From Geodermatophilaceae bacterium (GTDB taxonomy: Bacteria > Actinomycetota > Actinomycetes > Mycobacteriales > Geodermatophilaceae), in NCBI GenBank assembly GCA_013812385.1, contig JACCTM010000377.1:1-6085 (forward strand): a DNA stretch of 6,085 bases, in the 5' to 3' direction. The position numbers and the translations under genes were made by a program. Below are positions 1 to 5,492 of the stretch, piece after piece; the first letter of the stretch is position 1; every line of letters begins with the position of its first letter. Under the pieces are notes generated by a model. That model had not been told where the DNA came from. It ran no database searches and was given only the letters and a program-made list of their open reading frames with translations.

Positions 1-540
1 GCCGGCTGTGACGTCGTCCTCATCGAAACGGTCGGCGTCGGGCAGGCCGAGGTCGAGATCGCCCAGCTTGCCGACACCACGATGGTCCTGTTGGCTCCGG
101 GCATGGGCGACGGCATCCAGGCGGCCAAAGCCGGCATCCTCGAGGTCGCCGACCTCTACGTGGTGAACAAGGCCGATCGCGACGGAGCCACCCAGACCGT
201 CCGTGACCTGCGCTACATGCTCTCCCTCGGTGGGCGGCATTCGGTGGCAGGGGCCTGGCGCCCACCGATCGTGGCGACGGTGGCCTCACGGGGGGAGGGC
301 ATCGAGGAAGTGGTCGCAGCCTTGGACAAGCACCGCCGGTGGCTCGACGATTCCGGGGAGCGGGCTCGACGCCAGCAGGAGCGGGCCGCCGCGGAGATCG
401 AGGCGATCGCCGTGTCGGCGCTGCGGGAGCGGATGGGCGATGTCCATGGTTCGGCGGCCCTGGGCACGCTGGCCACCTCCGTGGTCCGCGGCGAGATCGA
501 CCCGTACGCCGCCGCTGACGCCCTGATCGAGCAGCTGTGA
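1..540 (+). CDS. meaB: MeaB-type GTPase, B12-dependent mutase chaperone (C-terminal part)
   Basis: This is the last 179 residues of a MeaB/ArgK-family G3E P-loop GTPase. Family members are usually about 320-340 residues, so the N-terminus with the Walker A loop lies left of the window. The frame is open from base 1. Visible motifs, numbered within the fragment, are ETVGVGQAE (9-17), the family's G3/Walker B-side signature, PGMGDGIQAAKAG (33-45), and NKAD (56-59), the guanine-specificity G4 motif. The C-terminal part (about 130-179, GDVHGSAAL onward) resembles the helical dimerisation arm of the family. MeaB is a cytoplasmic protein that uses GTP to gate adenosylcobalamin loading and to protect methylmalonyl-CoA-type mutases from inactivation. 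The mutase gene lies 2.2 kb downstream on the same strand, which fits that role. The stop is seven bases before the next ATG, so the two genes are probably co-transcribed. Which mutase it serves cannot be told from sequence. Confidence 0.93.
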   Translation, partial: AGCDVVLIETVGVGQAEVEIAQLADTTMVLLAPGMGDGIQAAKAGILEVADLYVVNKADRDGATQTVRDLRYMLSLGGRHSVAGAWRPPIVATVASRGEGIEEVVAALDKHRRWLDDSGERARRQQERAAAEIEAIAVSALRERMGDVHGSAALGTLATSVVRGEIDPYAAADALIEQL

Positions 541-547
541 CGCGGTC

Positions 548-2041
548 ATGACTGGTCGTACTCCCGTACGAAAGGCATCGGACCTGGACGCGCTTGTGGT
601 CGGCGCAGGGCCGAACGGGCTCGCGGCGGCTCTGCGGATGGCCGCGGCCGGACTTAAGGTAGTCGTCTACGAGCGGGCCGAGACCTGGGGAGGCGGGACC
701 CGTACGGCCGCATTGACCGAACCCGGGTTCGTCCACGACGTCTGCTCGACGGCTCATCCGATGGTGGCCATCTCCCCGTTCTTCCGCGAGTTCGATCTCG
801 CGGCTCACGGTGTCCGGTTGATGCATCCCGAGATTCCCTTCGCGCATCCACTCGCCGCCGGCGAGGCGGTGCTGGTGCACCAAGACCTAGGCCGTACGGC
901 CGCTGCCCTAGGCCCGGACGGACCGGCCTACGAGCAGTTGCTGGGCCCCCTGGTCGACGACGCGCCTGCGCTGCTCGAAACCCTGCTTGGGACCTTCCGA
1001 CGCCCACCTACCTCGGGCATGCCGGCAGTGCTGCATTTCGCCAGGTACGGCCTGCGCAGCGCGAAGTCCTTGGCCGGTCGATTCGAGGGCGAGCAGGCCC
1101 GAGCTCTGCTGGCCGGCTGCGCGGCGCACAGCATGATGCGCCTGGACCGGCCGATTACCGGCGGGCTGGGCATGGTCCTGGCGCTGCTGAGCCATGCGGT
1201 CGGCTGGCCGGTCGTGGGCGGGGGCTCCCAAGCGTTGGCCAATGCGATGGTCGCGGCTCTGCGCGCAGCCGGTGGCGAGATCGTCACCGACCACGAGGTG
1301 CGAAGCCTCGACGAACTCCCCACTGCGCGCGCCACCCTGTTGGACGTCGCCCCGGACAGTTTTCTCCGTTTGGCCGGCTCCGACGCGCTCCCGGCAGGCT
1401 ACCGAAAGGCATTGCGGCGCTTCAGGTACGGGCCGGGTGTCTGCAAGGTGGATTGGGCCTTGTCCGGGCCGGTGCCGTGGACGAATCCGGACATCGCGCG
1501 CGCCGGGACCGTGCACCTGGGAGGGACCTTCGACAGGATCGCGGCCGCAGAGGCCGACGTCGCCGCCGGTCGGCACCCGGAGCACCCGTACGTCCTCAGT
1601 GTGCAGCCCACAGTGGCCGATCCGAGCCGCGCACCCGCCGGCCGACACGTGTTCTGGGCATACTGCCATGTTCCGGGACGATCCACTGTGGACATGACCA
1701 GCGTCATCGAGGACCAGATCGAGGCCGCTGCACCGGGATTCCGTGACTTGGTGATCGGGCGGCACACCATGACCGCTGCGCAGATGGCCGACTACGACCC
1801 AAACTACGTCGGCGGGGACATCAGCGCGGGGGAGACCTCGATGTTTCAGATGTTGGCCCGTCCGGTGCCACGGTGGTCGACCTATCGGACCCCGCTGGAA
1901 GGCGTGTACCTGTGTTCCTCGGCCACGCCGCCGGGGCCGGCCGTACACGGAATGTGCGGTGACCACGCCGCTCGCCTGGCACTGCGTCAGCGTTTCGACA
2001 TCCGCAGGCCCCCGTCACTGCGCAACCTGCCGAACCCTTGA
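548..2041 (+). CDS. FAD-dependent oxidoreductase, phytoene desaturase/PYROXD2-like
   Basis: A full-length 497-residue flavoprotein of the NAD(P)/FAD-dependent oxidoreductase group that includes CrtI-type phytoene desaturases and PYROXD2 (COG1233-like). The N-terminal Rossmann fold shows the dinucleotide motif VVGAGPNG (17-24), an acidic residue closing the second strand (E42) that would bind the adenosine ribose, and the following GGGTRT (48-53). The C-terminal FAD-contact segment is YLCSSATPPGPAVHGMCGD (454-472), close to the family's usual LCGSGTHPGGGVHG pattern. There are no membrane segments and no signal peptide. The start is the ATG seven bases after the meaB stop. No strong ribosome binding site is visible, so translational coupling to meaB is likely. 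Substrates of the actinobacterial members are mostly unknown, and no carotenoid genes are present, so I do not call it a carotenoid desaturase. A link to acyl-CoA metabolism is inferred only from its position. Confidence 0.9.
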   Translation: MTGRTPVRKASDLDALVVGAGPNGLAAALRMAAAGLKVVVYERAETWGGGTRTAALTEPGFVHDVCSTAHPMVAISPFFREFDLAAHGVRLMHPEIPFAHPLAAGEAVLVHQDLGRTAAALGPDGPAYEQLLGPLVDDAPALLETLLGTFRRPPTSGMPAVLHFARYGLRSAKSLAGRFEGEQARALLAGCAAHSMMRLDRPITGGLGMVLALLSHAVGWPVVGGGSQALANAMVAALRAAGGEIVTDHEVRSLDELPTARATLLDVAPDSFLRLAGSDALPAGYRKALRRFRYGPGVCKVDWALSGPVPWTNPDIARAGTVHLGGTFDRIAAAEADVAAGRHPEHPYVLSVQPTVADPSRAPAGRHVFWAYCHVPGRSTVDMTSVIEDQIEAAAPGFRDLVIGRHTMTAAQMADYDPNYVGGDISAGETSMFQMLARPVPRWSTYRTPLEGVYLCSSATPPGPAVHGMCGDHAARLALRQRFDIRRPPSLRNLPNP

Positions 2042-2060
2042 ATCGCCGCGGGTGCGAGCA

Positions 2061-2073
2061 CGGCAGGGTGCCG
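2061..2073 (+). terminator. Small GC hairpin after the oxidoreductase gene
   Basis: A perfect 5-bp stem (CGGCA/TGCCG) with a GGG loop starts 20 bases past the oxidoreductase stop and 57 bases before the MarR start. There is no T-run after it. It could be a weak terminator or pause site separating the two units, but stems this short occur by chance in GC-rich DNA. Confidence 0.2.
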
Positions 2074-2129
2074 CCCACCGCGCAGCGGTCAAGCGCGGGG
2101 AGGGGGTACGGCGTAGCCTTCCGCCCAAC

Positions 2130-2663
2130 ATGCCTCGCGAACTGCGTCTTCCGTTCGACCCGATCGAGCGGGCGGGGGAGAACTGGGAGCGCACCTGGGG
2201 TCCGTCGACCGCCATGCGCGCTGCGACGTCGGTCTTTCGGGCCCAGCAGATCCTGCTGGCCCGTTTCGACGAGGCGTTGCGACCGTACGAATTGACCTTC
2301 GCCCGGTACGAGGCGCTGGTCCTGCTGCGCTTCTCGCGGACCGGCACGTTGCCGATGAAGGTGATCGGCGGCCGCCTGATGGTGCATCCCACGAGCGTGA
2401 CCAACACCGTCGAACGATTGGCCGCGGCGGGACTGGTCGACCGCCGACCGAACCCGGACGACGGCCGGGGCGTGTTGGCCTCGATCACCGAAACCGGGCG
2501 CGACATCGTCGAGAGGGCCACCGCTGATCTGGTGGCCGTCGACTTCGGGCTGGAGAACATCAGTGACGGTCGGCTCGACGATCTGTACGCCACCCTGCGT
2601 GACGTACGGTATGCCGCCGGCGATGTGGCCGGAGCCCAAGCGCTGAGCAATCCGCCGCGCTGA
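2130..2663 (+). CDS. MarR-family transcriptional regulator
   Basis: A 177-residue winged-helix MarR regulator. It has N-terminal dimerisation helices (about 25-65, ending in LTFARYEALVLL), a helix-turn-helix (about 75-100) with recognition helix HPTSVTNTVERL (86-97), and a wing with the typical acidic-Arg turn PDDGRG (109-114). A C-terminal dimerisation helix follows. The frame is open back to an ATG at 1959, but that start would overlap 83 bases of the oxidoreductase and add a low-complexity, non-conserved tail. I chose the ATG at 2130 because MPRELRLPFDPI resembles how I recall actinobacterial homologues beginning. No ribosome binding site sits at good distance: a GGGGAGGGGG run ends about 24 bases upstream. 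A TAGCCT at 2114-2119 could be a -10 giving a very short leader. The gene lies 61 bp upstream of the mutase gene on the same strand, with paired palindromes between them, so it is the obvious candidate to bind those sites. The ligand is unknown; an acyl-CoA is plausible. Confidence 0.9.
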   Translation: MPRELRLPFDPIERAGENWERTWGPSTAMRAATSVFRAQQILLARFDEALRPYELTFARYEALVLLRFSRTGTLPMKVIGGRLMVHPTSVTNTVERLAAAGLVDRRPNPDDGRGVLASITETGRDIVERATADLVAVDFGLENISDGRLDDLYATLRDVRYAAGDVAGAQALSNPPR

Positions 2664-2678
2664 CGAAAAGACAATTGA

Positions 2679-2690
2679 TAGGACGTCCTA
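2679..2690. promoter_or_regulatory. Operator palindrome, copy 1 (TAGGACGTCCTA)
   Basis: A perfect 12-bp palindrome. With the next two bases (GT) it forms a 14-bp sequence repeated exactly 25 bp downstream. It abuts the TTGATT -35 candidate at 2692-2697 and overlaps the alternative -35 TTGATA at 2675-2680. It lies 15 bp after the MarR stop. I could not find the GGACGTCC core elsewhere in the window. It is probably a binding site for the dimeric MarR protein encoded upstream. Confidence 0.75.
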
Positions 2691-2691
2691 G

Positions 2692-2719
2692 TTGATTATT
2701 TAGTAGGACGTCCTAGTAT
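2692..2719 (+). promoter_or_regulatory. Candidate leaderless promoter of the mutase gene
   Basis: TTGATT (2692-2697) and TAGTAT (2714-2719) are spaced 16 bp and resemble -35 and -10 hexamers of the housekeeping sigma factor. The -10 ends five bases before the ATG at 2725 and there is no Shine-Dalgarno sequence. The start site is therefore expected at or next to the A of the ATG, giving a leaderless mRNA, which is common in actinobacteria. The surrounding 61-bp spacer (2664-2724) is only about 38% G+C (23 of 61). An alternative pair is TTGATA (2675-2680) with TATTTA (2697-2702), also 16 bp apart. Confidence 0.6.
2704..2715. promoter_or_regulatory. Operator palindrome, copy 2 (TAGGACGTCCTA)
   Basis: This copy is identical to copy 1, with centres 25 bp apart. 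It fills most of the spacer between the candidate -35 (2692-2697) and -10 (2714-2719) and shares the first two bases of the -10. It ends nine bases before the mutase ATG. A protein bound here would block RNA polymerase directly, so repression is the expected mode. Confidence 0.78.
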
Positions 2720-2724
2720 TAGGT

Positions 2725-4410
2725 ATGACCCAAGTCTTGGACGGCCGAGCCCGTTGGCAGCAGCGCTACGACACCGCGCAAGCGGCGGGACGGGTGCGGG
2801 ACGCGGACTTCACCACCCTGTCCGGTGTGGAGGTTGCGCCGGTCTACGGCCCCGAAACCGGGCAGGAGCCCCCCGGCTTCGACCGGATCGGCTGGCCGGG
2901 GGAGTTCCCATTCACCCGAGGGCTCTATCCGACCGGCTATCGGGGCCGGTCCTGGACGATCCGTCAGTTCGCCGGCTTCGGGAACGCCGAGCAGACCAAC
3001 GAGCGCTACAAGATGATCCTGGCCGAGGGCGGTGGCGGCTTGTCGGTCGCCTTCGACATGCCGACCCTGATGGGCCGTGACTCCGACGAGCCGATCTCAC
3101 TCGGCGAGGTCGGCCACTGCGGTGTGGCCATCGACTCGGCCGCCGACATGAAGACCTTGTTCGCCGACATCCCGCTCGAGCAGACCACCACGTCGATGAC
3201 GATCAGCGGCCCGGCCGTACCGGTCTTCTGTATGTACCTCGTCGCCGCCGAACGGCAGGGCATCGACATATCGACGCTGGACGGAACGCTGCAGACTGAC
3301 ATCTTCAAGGAATACATCGCGCAGAAGGAATGGCTGTTCCCGCCCGAGCCGCATCTGCGCCTGATCGGCGACCTGATGGAGTTCTGCAATGAGAAGATCC
3401 CGGCCTACAAGCCGGTGTCGGTCTCTGGCTACCACATCCGCGAGGCCGGCTCGACCGCCGCACAGGAACTGGCCTTCACCCTCGCGGACGGCTTCGGGTA
3501 CGTCGAACTCGGCCTGTCCCGAGGAATGGACATCGAGCAGTTCGCGCCTGGGTTGTCCTTCTTCTTCGACGCGCACATCGACTTCTTCGAGGAGATCGCC
3601 AAGTTCCGGGCGGCGCGCAGGATCTGGGCGCGTTGGATGCGGGACGTGTACGGCGCGAAGACCGAGCGTGCCCAGTGGCTGCGCTTTCACACCCAGACGG
3701 CCGGGGTGTCGCTGACCGCCCAGCAGCCGGACAACAACATCGTTCGTACGGCCGTCGAGGCACTTGCCGCGATCCTCGGCGGCACCAACTCGCTGCACAC
3801 CAATGCCCTGGACGAGGTCCTGGCCCTGCCCAGCGAGAAGGCCGCCCAGATCGCACTGCGGACCCAACAGGTGATTGCCGCGGAGACCGGTGTTGGCAAC
3901 GTCGCGGATCCGCTCGGTGGCTCCTGGTACGTCGAGGCGCTCACCGACGAACTCGAGCGTCAGGCCGAGGCGATCTTCGCTCAGATCAAGGACATGGGGA
4001 CCGACGGCACGATGACCAGCGGTCTGCTCCGCGGAATCGAGGAGGGCTGGTTCATCGGTGAGATAGCCGATGCAGCCTTCGACTTCCAGCTCAAGCTCGA
4101 GAAAGGCGACCGGCAGGTGGTCGGTGTCAACGTCAACAACGCCTCGGTCAGCGACCACGACGAACTCGACATCCTGCGGGTCAGCCACGAGGTCGAGGTC
4201 GAGCAGTGCCGAGAGCTGGCACGGCGGCGCAGCGCCCGTGACGAGGAGGCCGTACGTACGGCGGTGGCACACATGGTCGCGGTCAGCCGTAGTACGCAGA
4301 ACATGGTCCCGGCCATGCTCGATGCGGTGCGCGTCGAAGCCACGTTGGGAGAGATCTGTGCTGCCCTGCGTGCGGAATGGGGCGGTTACACCGAGCCAGC
4401 GCGGTTCTAG
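2725..4410 (+). CDS. icmA: Acyl-CoA mutase large subunit, isobutyryl-CoA mutase type
   Basis: A 561-residue protein of the methylmalonyl-CoA mutase large-subunit family, which performs B12-dependent carbon-skeleton rearrangements. The substrate-binding TIM barrel makes up most of it: WTIRQFAGFGNAEQTN (77-92), SVAFDMPTLMGRDSD (107-121), TDIFKEYIAQKEWLFPP (191-207), SGYHIREAGS (234-243), NSLHTNALDE (355-364). His237 matches the catalytic His244 of Propionibacterium methylmalonyl-CoA mutase. The specificity positions are Phe82 and Gln200, matching Phe80/Gln198 of isobutyryl-CoA mutase and differing from Tyr89/Arg207 of methylmalonyl-CoA mutase. Ala109 replaces the Asp117 typical of 2-hydroxyisobutyryl-CoA mutase. 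The likely reaction is interconversion of isobutyryl-CoA and n-butyryl-CoA in the cytoplasm, linking valine and butyrate metabolism. There is no C-terminal cobalamin domain (no DxHxxG), so a separate small subunit is needed; none is in the window. The length fits stand-alone IcmA (about 565). The start is the first ATG after the promoter. Another acyl-CoA substrate remains possible. Confidence 0.88.
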   Translation: MTQVLDGRARWQQRYDTAQAAGRVRDADFTTLSGVEVAPVYGPETGQEPPGFDRIGWPGEFPFTRGLYPTGYRGRSWTIRQFAGFGNAEQTNERYKMILAEGGGGLSVAFDMPTLMGRDSDEPISLGEVGHCGVAIDSAADMKTLFADIPLEQTTTSMTISGPAVPVFCMYLVAAERQGIDISTLDGTLQTDIFKEYIAQKEWLFPPEPHLRLIGDLMEFCNEKIPAYKPVSVSGYHIREAGSTAAQELAFTLADGFGYVELGLSRGMDIEQFAPGLSFFFDAHIDFFEEIAKFRAARRIWARWMRDVYGAKTERAQWLRFHTQTAGVSLTAQQPDNNIVRTAVEALAAILGGTNSLHTNALDEVLALPSEKAAQIALRTQQVIAAETGVGNVADPLGGSWYVEALTDELERQAEAIFAQIKDMGTDGTMTSGLLRGIEEGWFIGEIADAAFDFQLKLEKGDRQVVGVNVNNASVSDHDELDILRVSHEVEVEQCRELARRRSARDEEAVRTAVAHMVAVSRSTQNMVPAMLDAVRVEATLGEICAALRAEWGGYTEPARF

Positions 4411-4413
4411 GCG

Positions 4414-4434
4414 GCTGCCGGTGAAACCGGCGGC
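4414..4434 (+). terminator. Hairpin just after the mutase gene
   Basis: A 9-bp stem (4414-4422 with 4426-4434, one G-T pair) closes a GAA loop, starting three bases after the mutase stop and ending nine bases before the next ATG. The core is GCCGGT-GAA-ACCGGC. No T-run follows, so it is not a classical intrinsic terminator. It may act as a U-less actinobacterial terminator, an mRNA 3'-end stabiliser, or an attenuator that lowers expression of the thioredoxin gene. Confidence 0.4.
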
Positions 4435-4443
4435 AGTGTCAAG

Positions 4444-5430
4444 ATGGAAGCCATGCAGCCCAACCGTGGATCCGCCCCGCCCCGCACCGCCGCCGCTGCC
4501 GCCCAGCAGGCGCAAGTAGCGGCCTCGCTTGCCGGTGCGGTCGATCTGGGAGCCATCCGTGCCCGCGCCGAGGCCGCCGAACGGGCCGCCGCAGCGCCCC
4601 CACCGGTGCCCGGAGCCGACGGAGGCAGCTACGTCGTGGATGTCACCGAGTCCAGCTTCCAGGCCGAAGTCATCGACCGCTCTTTCCAGGTGCCGGTCAT
4701 CCTGGATCTGTGGGCGGAGTGGTGCCAGCCGTGCAAGCAGCTGTCCCCGGTGCTGGAAAGGCTTGCCGCCGAAGGCAACGGGGCTTGGATCCTGGCCAAG
4801 ATCGACATCGACTCGAACCAGCGGCTGGCCGAGGGACTACAGGTCCAGAGCATCCCGGCTGTCAAGGCGGTGCTGCAGGGCGCGTTGGCGGCGGAGTTCA
4901 ACGGAGCACTTCCCGAGACCGAGGTACGCAAGTTTCTGACTGCTGTCGTCGAGGCAGCCGGCGGAAAGCTACCGCCTGGGTCGGCAACCGATGAGGACGG
5001 CCTGGACGGAACGGGGCAGGACGACCCCCGACTCGATACCGCCGAAGACGCGGTGGCCCGAGGTGACCTCGACGCCGCCGAGGCGGCCTATGCCGAGATC
5101 GTGGCGACCGACCCGAACCACCCCATCGCCGGCCTAGCGCTGGCCCAGATCGGCTTGCTGCGCCGGGCCGAGGCCGCCGGTCCGGACGCCGTTGCCACCG
5201 CTGACGCAGATCCGACGAATGCGGAGTCAGCTCGGGCAGCCGCCGATGTGGAGCTGGCCCAGGGTCAGGTCGACCGGGCCTTCGAGCGGCTGCTCTCGGT
5301 CATCCGGTCCACCACCGATGGCGACCGCGACGTCGCCCGGGAGGCGCTGTTGGAGCTGTTCGCTCTGGTTGGCGACGAGGACCCGCGGGTCGTCGCCGCG
5401 CGCAAGAAGCTCACCGCCGCACTGTTCTGA
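4444..5430 (+). CDS. Thioredoxin-TPR protein, CnoX/YbbN-like co-chaperone
   Basis: A 328-residue protein in three parts: an Ala/Pro-rich, probably disordered N-terminus (about 1-58), a thioredoxin domain (about 62-172), and a C-terminal TPR-like helical region (about 195-328). The thioredoxin active site is WAEWCQPCK (90-98) with both cysteines (C94, C97), and the usual cis-proline is in SIPAV (P138). The last residues, DPRVVAARKKLTAALF, resemble the end of YbbN-type proteins. No signal peptide is seen, so it should be cytoplasmic. E. coli CnoX (YbbN) is a holdase chaperone that delivers clients to GroEL and DnaK and has a degenerate SQHC site; this homologue keeps a full CxxC and could also do dithiol chemistry. 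The start could be the ATG at 4444 or 4453; the latter gives MQPN, which I recall as more usual in homologues. Neither has a good ribosome binding site. A role connected to the mutase is only suggested by adjacency. Confidence 0.88.
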   Translation: MEAMQPNRGSAPPRTAAAAAQQAQVAASLAGAVDLGAIRARAEAAERAAAAPPPVPGADGGSYVVDVTESSFQAEVIDRSFQVPVILDLWAEWCQPCKQLSPVLERLAAEGNGAWILAKIDIDSNQRLAEGLQVQSIPAVKAVLQGALAAEFNGALPETEVRKFLTAVVEAAGGKLPPGSATDEDGLDGTGQDDPRLDTAEDAVARGDLDAAEAAYAEIVATDPNHPIAGLALAQIGLLRRAEAAGPDAVATADADPTNAESARAAADVELAQGQVDRAFERLLSVIRSTTDGDRDVAREALLELFALVGDEDPRVVAARKKLTAALF

Positions 5431-5459
5431 CCTCACCCCGATTGGCAGACCGCGACCTG

Positions 5460-5490
5460 GCCGGGGCTCCGGCGAACCGTGAATCGCCCG
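5460..5490. terminator. Possible hairpins between convergent genes
   Basis: The 62-bp space between the convergent thioredoxin-TPR and peptidase-like genes can form a GCCGG/CCGGC stem with a GGCT loop (5460-5473), or an overlapping GGCGA/TCGCC stem (5471-5475 with 5484-5488). Bidirectional termination is expected at this location, but both stems are short and lack a T-run. Confidence 0.25.
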
Positions 5491-5492
5491 GT

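Noticed and set aside
20..883. A 287-codon minus-strand open frame spanning meaB and the oxidoreductase start
   Set aside because: It is very rich in Arg and Pro, spans a real gene junction, and has no domain signature.
886..912. Two CCTAGG hexamers 21 bp apart in the oxidoreductase gene
   Set aside because: Both are in-frame Leu-Gly codons (CTA GGC) within well-conserved coding sequence, and nothing else marks a site.
908..1966. A 352-codon minus-strand open frame opposite the oxidoreductase
   Set aside because: Same GC-driven shadow effect; the composition is rich in Arg, Gly and His without recognisable motifs.
1959..2129. Extended N-terminus for the MarR protein
   Set aside because: It would overlap the oxidoreductase and add 57 residues of atypical composition; the ATG at 2130 gives a normal-length MarR protein.
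2664..2724. Cobalamin riboswitch ahead of the mutase
   Set aside because: The spacer is only 61 bp and shows no B12-box-like sequence; the probable mRNA has no leader.
3097..4515. A 472-codon open frame on the minus strand opposite the mutase
   Set aside because: It mirrors the codon structure of the mutase in GC-rich DNA and its translation resembles no family I know. The plus-strand protein is clearly real.
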